Assembly: GCA_023055355.1 (NCBI GenBank)
Contig: JALJCS010000012.1
Span: 12,312,501 to 12,376,500 of the forward strand
Length of the DNA: 64,000 bases
Reading direction: 5' to 3'
DNA from: Agelaius tricolor
Lineage: Eukaryota; Chordata; Aves; Passeriformes; Icteridae
Shown here: in pieces, positions 13,801 to 25,800 of the stretch
Layout: each line of letters starts with the position of its first letter
Numbering within the stretch: position 1 is the first letter of the stretch
The notes under the pieces: generated by a model
The model's database searches: none
What the model was told of the DNA's origin: nothing
Seen by the model: the letters and a program-made list of their open reading frames with translations, nothing else
Translations under genes and position numbers: made by a program

Positions 13801-16800
13801 AAGATTATATTCTCAAACGAGCAAGACTGAAGTACATTCCCTCATTGGGAGGACACTGAGACAAATTAACTGATACTACATCACTGAGCATGGCTTACCA
13901 TGAACTACAGTAACTTCTGGGACTGATTTTATACAGCAGCTGCAGCCAAATTTGTTTAACACCGTACTGGCTTTGTGTGCTGGCATTTTGGCGGTGAGGG
14001 GGACTAAAGGGGTGGCCTAAGGGGGTGGTTGCTGTGAGAAGCTGCTGGGAGATTCTCCTGAGTCTGATGGAGCCAATGGCTGTAGGCTCCAGGACAGACC
14101 TGCCCCAGGCAGAGCCCATTGGCACTGGGGGCAGCACCTCTGTGATGAGGTGTTTCAGAAGGGGCACAAAAACCTGCAGAGATGGAGACAGGAGTGAGGG
14201 TATGGAGAGAACAGCCCTGCAGACACCAAGATAAAGGAAAGAGGGGCGGGAGGTGCCTCAGGCACTGGAGCTGAGATTCCTCCTGAATCTCATGGAGAGG
14301 CAGCTGTGCCCCTGCAGCCCCTGGAGGTGCATGGAGGAGCAGAGATCCACCTGCAGCCCCTGCAGGACCCCAGGCAGAGCAGGTAGAAGTGCCTGAGGGA
14401 GGCTGTGAGCCCATGGGAGCAGGCAGAGCAGGTAGATGTGCCTGAGGGAGGCTGTGAGCCCATGGGAAGCTGGAGCAGGGGAAGAATGTGAGGAATCCTC
14501 CCCCTGAGGGGGAAGGAGCAGCAGAGACAAGGTGGAACAGTGTGATGAAGTGACCACTACCCCCATTCCCTGTCTGGCTGTGCAGCCATGGGGAGAAGGG
14601 AGTGAACGTGGGACTCATTAAGGTGGGGAAAAAGAGAAGGGGTTTTTTAAGATTTGTATTTATTTCTCATTAACATACTCTGATTTGATTGGCAATAAGT
14701 TAAACTAATTTCCTCAAGTTGTGTCTCTTTTGCTGTGACAGTAGCTGGTGAGTGCTCTCTCCCTGCCCTTATCTTCACCCAAGAGCTTTTCATTGCATTT
14801 TCTCTGCCCTGTCCAGCTGAGGAGGGCAGGGACAGAGCAGCTTTGCTGGGTCAGCCCAGCACAAGAACAGTTTAACAGAGGGTCTATTTAGACCTCACTG
14901 TAAGCTGTAAGTTGCAGAAATATTTTTTCCCCTTTAATCTCATATGGACAACTGATTACTCAAAAAATGCTTGCCAATAGCAGCTTTTCTATAGGTTGAA
15001 CCTCAGTTCATCAGATACTGCTCATGTCACATTAGAGAAGTCCTTAAATCAGGCCAGGCCTTCACACATGGAAAAGAATTTGGGACTACTCACAAAACTT
15101 AAGAGTGCTTCAGAAATCAGTAAGCATTGTTTTATGTTGGCTGTTGGTATAGCTCCAGGTAATTAAGTTAGTAATTATTTCTGGATTTTCTTGACAAAAC
15201 TTTGAAAATTGGTCTTAAGATCTCCACTTCCTTCAGTTTGGAGTTCTTGCTTTCTTAACTTTATATGATATGTTTCATATTAGGTTCCAGGTGCTTTTTA
15301 TACATGCAGCATTTTTTTTCACGGCAGTCTCTCATGTACAAGATCACTGGTCTGTGGGAGCTGACAGAGATGTTACAGATTTACTCACACCCCAAACTGG
15401 GGACACCACTCCCTTGGGCAGAGCAAGGGGACAAGGATGGCAATGTTTGCTCTGTAACTGAGTGAGCACAGCAGAGCTGGCTGCAGGCAGGCAGTAACAC
15501 CAGCAGCCAGAGGTCAGGGGGCACATCTGGATCCCACTTGCAGGCTGGGGAGCCCCAGGGTGGGCAGTGCCAGTGTGGGATCCTGGCCATGGAACCCAGG
15601 CTGAGCAGCCCCAGGGTGGGCAGTGCCAGTGTGGGATCCTGGCCATGGAACCCAGGCTGGGGAGCCCCAGGGTGGGCAGTGCCAGTGTGGGATCCTGGCC
15701 ATGGAACCCAGGCTGGGGAGCCCCAGGGTGGGCAGTGCCAGTGTGGGATCCTGGCCTGGCCATGGAACCCAGGCTGGGGAGCCCCAGCACACCAAGCCTG
15801 GATTTGCCTGGGGTGAGACACAGTGTCCATGGGAAGGCAGGATCCTGCACCAGAGCTGGTCCCAGGTGCCAATCTGGCACCACCCTGCAGTGTATGGTTT
15901 GAACTGGCCTAAGGCATCCCCTAGGATAGATTATTCCCAATTTTCCTGCTCTTCCCATCTTGTTGCAACTTGAGTCTGAAAAACATCGGTGCCTTGTTTG
16001 TCCTAGAAAGACTGTGCCTGCTTTTGCTGATTGAAAATATCCAATCTAAAATTAATTTCAGAGAGTGTTAGAACTTCTGAAGGATAAAAAAACTGGTCCA
16101 GGGGCTCCATTTATATTCACTCAAGCTTGAATCTGTTTGGTGGCACAGAAAGCAGAACTGCCTGCAACACCTTGCCAGGAGAAAAAGCGCAGATGAAAGG
16201 AGGAATCACAGAACTAAGGATTTTACATTTCCATTGCACTTTGATGTTCAGCTCTTGCTGCCCTCCCTCCCTGAAGCAAGCTAACACCGCTGTGTGTGAC
16301 TACACCCCTCTAAGTGCTTGAATCTGCCTCCAGGCGTTCTCCTCCCAGTCTTCCTCCATACATTTGAAAGATCCTCTGCCTCCCCAGCATCTGTTCCTGA
16401 GTGATGACGGTCAGTGCTAAAGGGAGAGCAAGGGCATCCCAATGGCAATTTTATCAACTGGAAATCGTACGTGAGGCTTTCAAAACGGGCCAGCAAGAGG
16501 AAATTAATAATGGGGCAGCATGTAATGATCAAACAGATCAAAGAAGTGTGAGAAAGCACTTCAGAGATCTTTTTAGAGGCAGAAAACCCTGCAGGAAAGG
16601 AAGTATGAAGGCACAGATACCTCAGCACATCCTCTTGGCACTGCACTGTTCCATATTCCCTTGAGATAGCACAGCTTACATAGTATCACTATGGCAAGAA
16701 AAAAGTATTCCAGCAGGGATATTTGCTGAATAATACTGCAGTGTTTCTATCCCCAACATGTTAAAAACGCAACAAAAGATAAATATTAAGTCCTAAAACA

Positions 16801-19800
16801 AGATTTTTATTAAACTACATAGCTTTTATTCTTTGGATTGTTCAGCTTCTAGTTTGCATCTGGATCATGTTTCCCAGTTTTTTGTCTTAATGAGGCACTA
16901 AAAAATAATTCAATATGATGCTTTTGTGCACCAAGAATATTCTCAAGAGCAGCACTATAATTAAAATATCAGAGATAAGGAGGTTTGCAAATAAAGCCAG
17001 GTTTGATAACACAGACGTGTGGCACTCCTCTGAAATGTGCTGCCGGGCTTCAGCCATCTGTCCTGGCTGTTACCAAAGGTTTTTGTCCTTGTAACACAAT
17101 GGGGCTAGTTGTTGTTGAAAAAAGACATGTAGGCAGCTTGAATAATTCATTTTTTCAAAACAGAAGCCACACAAGGGCCAGTAATGAAAGGAGGAAGAAC
17201 ACAGAGGAGAAAAAGTTTTGAACAGTGTGGCTATGGGAACCTTTGTTTACAGCCCACCAGGAGCTAACCTCAAGGTGTGGCATTTTCTTCTCCTTGGCAC
17301 AGAAGCCCTCCTGAGACTCTGTAATCAGGAAGAACATTATCTGAGAAGCTTTGTGGAACTGTTTGTCCTTCATGGAGCATTTGTGGGCAATTTTTGGGAA
17401 ATGTGTTAAACTGCTACCAGTGCTCTACTGACGTGGAAGGAGTCTGCTTGGATGCTCTGCAGCTCCCAGGTCAGTTTATTGGAAGAACAGCCAGGTTTAA
17501 AGAATCTACAAGAAAAATTCAGGCACAGTGGAGAGATAATGATGTTCCTTGACTACATGCATCACCACATACTGTCAGCCAGACTGTGCTGTGAGGGACA
17601 CCAAGGGAGTGCTTGGGGACAGTAGTGACAGACAGATTCCTAATTATATAAATTTCTGTCTTAGTGGAGTACCTGAACAGGACCCCCTAGTGCCTGCCTG
17701 AGAACAACTGCTATTGCCCTACAGTAATGTTAGTGCATTTAAGCCAGTCACTGTGTTGTTGATAGATAATTCTGGTTTTCAATTAAAAAAATATACATAT
17801 ATATGTGTATATATATATAAATACACACATATATATTTGTATGTCATCCTTGCATATAGAGGAGTTCTAAGTTAACTAGAACATCCACAACACTAATGAG
17901 AGAGTTTTGTGGGAAAGGAAGCTACTTTATGTTACTGCATGTGTCTTGGCTCACTGGGAAAATACTACAGAATTTATGTGCTTACAATTATCATTAGATC
18001 CTAATTTTTGGCAGGTTTAACTACTACCTTCTCTTCCCATTTATTTTTAAGTGAGTTGTGAGTTTGTGAACGAGCCAGTTTGATGGCCCCAAAGACAGAG
18101 AATGTCTGTTTGCCTATAAAGGCAATATATTTCCAACATTCCCTTCCACAAACTGCTCCCAAAAGAGCGCTTCAGTGGCACACTTGAGGGGCTAACAAGA
18201 GGATCATTAATGTAAAACCCCCGTCATCTTGCCAAGATTACTAATGAGGCTGCAATTTGCCAGTGAGATGTTGCAACTGTAATGGCTTTTGCAGTCTATT
18301 CCTTTTGCTCAGAGGGCATTGTAACAACTCCTGCAGGCTTCTGAGCACTTCCAGTCCTCCAAGTGTTCCCACTAACTTTGTTAGTGATGTCCTTAAATCG
18401 TTGTGCCACAACTCCGGAACTAAATCCCTACTTACAAAACTACATGAAAAGTTTTGAAAATCAGACTGATTATTAACATTCTGCTAATTTTGCAGACTGG
18501 ACAACAATTTTAGCTAAGAAACCATTGTATCCCCAAGACATCCCTAGTTTTCTAATAATTGTTCATCAGAATAGTTTCATTTATTGAATTATTCAGAACC
18601 CCGGGTAGATCAGTGTCGGAAAACTGACAAGTAAAGGATGACGCTTGTTTAGTAGCTTGTAGTACACCCAGTACAAGCCGTGCTCAAAGTCCGAGAAAAG
18701 AGAAGTGGGAGCTGCAAGTGATGCTGCTGCAGACTTTTGGAAGCTGCTCTGTCACAAGATAAACGAGAGCTGATCTGGAACAGGAGCACAGCTGGATCGG
18801 GATGTCCCAGACCAGGCCCCCGTGTGGCCTGGTGTCCCCAGGACCAGCCTAGAGAAGCTGTGAAGAGGAGCCGCGGGCAGTTTTGAACTGCATTCAAAAC
18901 AAAGGAATGCAATTTTGCTGGCAATGAGCTCGGTGTGCTCCCCCGGCCCGGCCCGGCCTGGCCCAGCCCAGCCGAACCCAGCCCGGCCCGGCTGCTGCCC
19001 CGGCTGCGGGCCCGGCCGCACGAGGCGGAGCGCGGGCGCCGCCCGGTGGCGGCTGCGGGCACTGCGGGCCCCGGCCGCGCTGCTCAGCTGCGGGCGCTGC
19101 GGCACCGGGCTCGGCCGGGCTCGGCCTGCTCCTGCGCTCGCTGTTCGTTTGCGTTTTAGAAGTAGCCGCGATGAGTTTTTTCTCCCCTCTCTGGCGCGTG
19201 GGAAGCAAAGCCGACGGCTCGGCTCCGACGGCGGAAGGAGTTAAAACTGTGCAGCCTCAGCCACGCGTTAAACTGCGATCAGCAGCGGAACGGGAGCACT
19301 CAGAGTCTGAGCGACAGCAGAAGTGAGGCTCCCGCACCGGTCTGGTGGGGGATCAGACACAATCGAGCCTTTGGCCGCAACTGCGGGTGTTTTGGAAAGG
19401 TGCCGAAATGGGATTAGGACAGGACCGCGGATCCCGCGTAGCGCAGCTACAGCGATAAGGCTTTTCTGGCTCCGCTGCTGCTGGCCCGTGCCAGCCCCTC
19501 TGAGTCTGCTCTCCCTTCGTGATACCCGAGTTTTTGAGCCATCTGAGTGTGACGGCAAAAGGCGCCTTTCAGATAGCCGTGGTTTTCAGATAGCCGTGGT
19601 TTTCAGATGGCCGTGGTTTTCAGACAGCCGTGGTTTTCAGACAGCCGTGGTTTTCAGATGGCCGTGGTGTTCAGATGGCCGCGGTTGTGCTGCAAACGCT
19701 GCCGCACAGCCTGGGCAGGGCAGGGGGCTGAGCTGTTCCCCCTGTCGCTGACACCGCTGAACAATCACACCCTGTAACCTGTCAGCCAGTGCGCTGTTCC

Positions 19801-22800
19801 ACATCTACAGTGAGATCAATATTCTGCTTCCTAGAAATCAAGCCCAGCTTAAAAGGTACTTTACCATCTTTGAATGAGTAGCAGGCAGGTTAGACAGCTA
19901 CTGTGTTATGCTTTAGCACAAACCATGGATTTCTGTATGGGTCAGACAACTTTCATAGGAAGATTACTAAAAGCTGATGAAGTGACCCATCTCGGAAGGA
20001 CTTGGAAGGCGGCACAGCCTCCCTCCTGCTGGGCTCAGAAGGTAATGAGCACGCACTGGTTGGAAAGCAGCTGCACCTGGATATTAATGCTGCTCCTCAG
20101 AGATGGACACCGAGGTGCATTCAGAATGTGACCAGCACGCTCTACATAACCTGCTCCAGCTTTTGCAGTAAGCCTTGTTTTTGTCAGCAGGGGATTGGAC
20201 CTAAGGTAAATGCCACCCCAAATTATTTGTTGAGTGTGACAAAAGAGTTTTGAAGAGCAATCTCACTCTGAATGTTATTCACAGTGCAAGAAACTGAAAC
20301 CAGCTGGATTCACAGCCTGATGAACAACAGAGGGCAACTGCACAAACCACATGACATGATTTGCTAGAGAGAACAACTTCAGATACGTTCCCCTCTTTCT
20401 TACTTTCATTTTAGGATACTCATTTTTCATAGAGGTTGCATAAACTCTCCCAAAATCAAATAAAAGGAGATCATTCACAGGAAACACGCCTAATATTTTC
20501 ATGTGCAGTCCCACTTGGGTTAAATAAAATAGGCAAACAGAACTCCGAAAATTATTCCGATTCACTGGAAAATAAGCTCTTTCCTTGTTTTCGTCCATGA
20601 GTGTGTAGTAAGGATGGAAGAAAGGAACATGGGAAATTTAAAAAAAAAAATTGTTTTTTTCATTTGAAGTCTGAAGAATGACAACCCTTTCATATATCAA
20701 CAAGGCAATGAAAAGGCATTGCTGGTGCATCTCTGTGCCTGTATGTGACCTTAAATTCTTGTTGCAGAGGTTTTGCTGTTACTCATTGTCTTTTTGCAGA
20801 TCAAGTGGTTTTTTTTTTATTTTTTTGGTTTTTTTACCAGTGACATCATCCTGCTCAAAACTTTCAGCATACACATGTAAGAGATAAAAGCACCCATGCT
20901 CTCAATAATGGAGAGGTCAAAAAGGAGTGGCAATTGTCCTTTCACATTTCAGTTTTGGTTGCTGCTAAGCTTCAGCTGGAGAGTGGTTAGCTGTGGAGAG
21001 GCGGTGTTGCAGAGAGTAAGGAAGTGCCCAATCGGTGTATTACAGAAAGGAAAGTGATTTTTTTGCTTTTTAAGCTATGGAGCTGACTAAGAATTGAGAT
21101 TAATTAGCATTTTAAGAGCCATCTTCATGCATAAAGTACTTGCTTCAGAAGGAAGTGAAATAATCCTAACTTTTCTTCAGAAAGACCTTTTTATTGCAGA
21201 TTCCATATTTTAACAGAAGGTGAGGAGAAAGAAAAATATCCTCCAAGCTAAGTGTTGAGTATGGCAGGATGGAGACCAAGATAATTGAATCAGAAAAATT
21301 GGCAGAAAAATTAAAAGTAGAAAAGGGCTGACAGAGATGGACTAGGGGTAGCATATTTTCTGCTGTAAGGTTTGTTATTTACAGCAACATAGAATTTAGA
21401 GTAACTCATGTTAGAAGGGACCAGAGGATGTCTCTAGCCAAAATTCCTACTCAAAGCAAGGTTCAGCTATGAGCTCAAACCAGAGTAGTTAGGGCCTTAG
21501 CTACTTTGGTTGTGAAAACCTCCAAGGATGGAGATTACACATCCAGCATCTCTGGACAACCTGTTCTGATGCTTGAGTGTCCTCACGGAGAAAAAGCTTT
21601 TGCTTATATCAAGTCAAACCTTTTTAAAATACAGTTTATGTCTGTCAGTTGTCCTCTCACCATGTACTACTGTGAAGAGCATGGCTTTCCTTTCTTGGTA
21701 ATCTCTCCTCAAAGCCCCTCTTACTTAGGCTCAATGAGCTCAGCTTCTTCAGTTTCTTCTTTTTGGGGCAAATGTCCTAGCTCCTGTCCATATTGGTGGC
21801 CATCCACTGAACTTGCTGCAAGTTATCATCATTGTCAAATGTTTGGAATATGGAGTCAAATGTAATGGAGTTCTGAGACAAGCAGTATTCCAAGGAGAGC
21901 CAAGGCTAGGGACACACCTTGTATGATTTATTGTCACCTTAGTAATCAGGAGAAAAGCTCTGTGCACTACTTAAATGTCATCTGCCTCTCACTGTGTAGG
22001 ATCTGGTTACCTGATCAGACCAGCTTTTGTAGGTTTTGTCTCCAATAAATGCAGCATCTGTCCCAGGGCTATCATGAAAACTGCTGTGTTTACAGAACAT
22101 TTCAGGCCAGAACCAGTTGTGTTCAGTAAAAGACTTGTCAGATACAAAAGCACCATTTGATCAGCTGGCTCAGAAGCAGGGTATGTAAAATGATGGTGGG
22201 TGGGAGAACAAAGCATCCTTTGAGCTTGTGTATATGAATTTTTCAAGGTAACAGGCAGGAGATCTCAGTCACCCCCTCTCTGCCTGCTCCAATGAGCTAC
22301 TTGCTGCCTGTACACTTCCCAGTGTTGCTCAGCATTTGATCTGAGAGCAAACCTGTCAGTTTGAGGAGACTGCAGGTTGCAGGTAGCTCCATGCTACTGT
22401 AGTGGAATAGGTTTTTCCTCTTGCGTTTTAAATTTCTGTTGCATCTTTCACGACGAGGCAGCTCAAAGCACTTTGCAACCACCTCACAAGCCCAAGTGCT
22501 CCTGACAGAGGGCACACAGTTGCCTGTTTTGACTCAGAAGGAAACATGGCCTGGCTCACTACCTAGCAAAGCCATACAGGTGTTTATGGCCTGGAGCAGT
22601 GTCAGCCTGGGCTGGAGATGCCTTCCCCAGTTACAGGCTTGGTGTGCAGGTTTCTCATGCAGTATGGAAAAATATCTGTAAGAGGTGGAAAATGAACTAA
22701 CACATCAGAGTCAATGCACCCTCTGCTTTCATCTCCTCTGTAGCCTGGAATTGTTCTGGAAAGAAAGGATGTACTGAGAAAGGCACTGGATTTCAGGATA

Positions 22801-25800
22801 AAGGGCCATAAGGGATGCATATTTTCCATTTCACCAGCTCTGTAAAGATGTTTTCCCTGAAAGTCGTTGTGGAGACTGCAAGAGCAGATTTGCAAACTTG
22901 AGACTGCAAATGATGCTTCAGCCAAGGAAGATTTTTTTTGCACAGGTGTATGGATGATCTATTGCCAGAGAAAGAGGAGAGTGGGAATCTTTGTAAGCCC
23001 CTCTGCATGTTAAATCTTAAAGGATGCATGAACATCAGGGAAGAAGACATGAAGAGCTCTATTCAAGAGTATTCCTTCCTGCAGTTAAAGCTTTGACATT
23101 CAAGACAATTGGGAAGACACTTTGTAAAAAAGAAACCCAAAAAACCAAACAAAAACCACACAAACAAACCCTTCCAGGATAGGGTTTGTTATTGGGAAAT
23201 ATCTGGACTTGGGTGTTTAGCCTGTTTTGCAACAAATGGCATTTGCATGTTTTTCAGAAGAGCATATGATTTAAATTCTTTGATGGATTCCTGGAGAACC
23301 TGCTGGCTATCAAATACCAAATTAAACATACTTTTAATTTTAGAATTATCTTCTGCTATTCCAGGTTCTGTTTGTCTCTGCAGTCCTACACCTTTGGTGT
23401 TCCCTATCATACATTTATTTCCCTTGTATGCTGAGGGGTTCTTCTGGATGATACAAATAATTACTTCCTGCTGCTTGGCACATCTGTTTATGAGAAGAAA
23501 AACTGGTTTTTGCATGATCAGCTCTGCTGCAGTAAACAATGTCAGATGCTTATTGCGAAATAGCGACAAATTCTGGCTGAACTTGCAGCAACACATGCTT
23601 GAAGGCATCAGAGTACTCTTGGAAGAACTTTCCACTCTGTGTGGGTGTCCGTGGTTTGGGAAATACTATTTTATATTAGTGCCTTGATTTAATCCAGCTT
23701 CTTATCCATAATTTCACATGTCATACAAATTGGAGGTGCTTTGTAAAATATTTTATAACTTTTAGACCTGCCAGAACTCTCTGAGTTATGGCTATGAGGA
23801 AGCCTCTTCCCTCTCTACCACCTGTGCAGAATTCCCCAACACAAGAATCACAGTGGGTGTATATTTTCAAGCTTCTCTAAATTTACACTTTACAAACCAA
23901 TTTTGGATTTACCACACACCTTTGAACACAAGTGAGAAGCAGCAACTACCCCTTGCAACTGCAGCTCTGAGCTGCAGACGGCAACTCCCCAGACTGCAAT
24001 GGAATTACCTCAGATTTGGACTGACCAGAGAATCAAAGCTACTGCTTTGGGCAACTGAGCTGCACATTAACATGTGCAGCATGCATGCAACATGTTCATC
24101 TGCCTTTGGAGAAATCTGGAGAGATGGAGCTTGATTTTTCAGCTGAATAATCTTTGTTGAGTTTCCTCAAGTCAATGCAAAACTGGGGCAATACTGTCTG
24201 GTGAGTGAAAGAAAAAGCCTTTATTCACTCCAAGATGGGACACGGAAGGAGCCATAACCTCCAAAAGGGGCACCAGCACAGGCACTGCACTCTTACAACA
24301 GTTACACTTCATTCAGTTAATGTTTTCTTACTAGTTTTATCTTTATTTCCACTCATAGGCTGAATATCTGGCCTCAAAATATTGTAAGACATTTTTGAAG
24401 TCACACATCTGATGTTCAGGGGCTTTTAGCACTGAGGAGGGTAAGTGGTCTAAATATAAGTTTTCCCTCTTTCTCCTTCAATTAATTTCTACAGCACTAA
24501 GATACTTTAACACTCCCCTCAGCAGTTTCTGTTTGTACCAAAAAGAAAGCTTTTATTCTTGCTTGTGGGGAGGTTAAGCATTTGCTATATACAAGTGGAG
24601 TGTGGAGGGAAGATGGACCTGGGGGTTTTTTATGTGTCATTTGATGACATGCAGTACAAAAGAGTATTTTAATTAGGGAAAAAAACCCCAAACTTGTACA
24701 TGAATTAAGCCTAAATTAATACAAAAGTTATCATCTGGAAGGCAAGAGCTTAGATGGTGCAGCAGCAGATAATCCTTGTAAAGGTATTTGCTTAGTTTAT
24801 GTAGAGCTCTGTAACAGAGATTTTGTTTTTTGTTACCCTTAAACAGGCCCCATTTTCCCTTGCAGAAACAGTTCCAAAATCCAGAAGAATCCCACAGCAC
24901 CACACAGTAAGTTCAAGCCAAACAACATTTGGCTTTGCTCTGCTGGAGCACATAGGTACAAGTGTTTCATTTCCAAGCTGTAAAGTCTGTCCATAGCCCT
25001 CCAGTGAGAAAGAACAGCAGATTATAGGCCCAGTACTGCTCCCTATCAGCAGACCCCATTTGTATATTCCTTTAAGCTTCCAGCAGAAAGTAATAAACAC
25101 AACCATAACCTCACTAAACTCCCCTCTAGCCCAAAGTACTTATGGAAATAAAAAAATATCCCCAGTCCTGCAGAGCTCAGTAACCACAACTACTGCCTGC
25201 TGAGGCTTTTGGGTATGTGTCTCCTCACCTTTAGAATAATGTTTGGGCAGGTGTAACAGTGACAGAAGCGAATCTCTGACTGGAAAGTTATGTCAGGATG
25301 CATCTCACCCAGGTAAACTGTGGAAAGGAAAGTTCAACCTTTTGTTTTTAGTGCTGCATTTGAGCAACAGTGTTATTAATTCAGCCCAACCCATCCTTCT
25401 TTAGAAGGCACAGAGATTCTGCTGTAACAGTACAGTTAAGAGTGAAGAAAAACAATTCCATGTGATGGTGGAATATTTGTATCACAGACATTTGAATGGA
25501 AAATGTCTACTTTCATAGAAAGTTATGATGGAAATTCTAATCATGATCAACAAAAATATCTGTATTGGTATTTGATATTCTTGATACTCCTTTCTTTCTC
25601 TCTTAAAAAATTTTACTCATATATGTCTATGTCTATGTACAGAGACAAAAAAATTGCTCTGGTTTTCAAGTAAAAACCATCTAAGATTCAGATTTTAAAA
25701 TGGAGAATTTAGAAAATATATGTTAATTATATTGTATTATATTTATTATATTAATCATATTTATGATGTATTATTATAGTCTCAGCATTTAGTAACCATA

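Noticed and set aside
14004..14618. 204-codon Ser/Pro/Leu-rich ORF on the minus strand
   Set aside because: It lies antisense across the GC-rich ERV-like element, has low complexity and no retroviral protein motif.
15344..15973. Overlapping ORFs of 92-204 codons on both strands (Gly/Pro/Trp-rich repeats)
   Set aside because: They are produced by the 56-bp minisatellite. The period is not a multiple of three, so several frames carry shifted versions of the same repeat.
18649..19244. ORFs rich in Ala/Gly/Pro/Arg across the intronic CpG island
   Set aside because: They occur on both strands and in several frames, as expected from CpG-rich composition. No domain or splice structure supports coding.
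21506..21865. 119-codon plus-strand ORF
   Set aside because: It lies on the antisense strand of a CR1 fragment and is low-information sequence.
24170..24330. Possible LTR-like sequence (CTTTATTCACTCCAAGATGG region)
   Set aside because: It vaguely resembles the end of an avian LTR, but I could not find paired ends, a target duplication or a family match.
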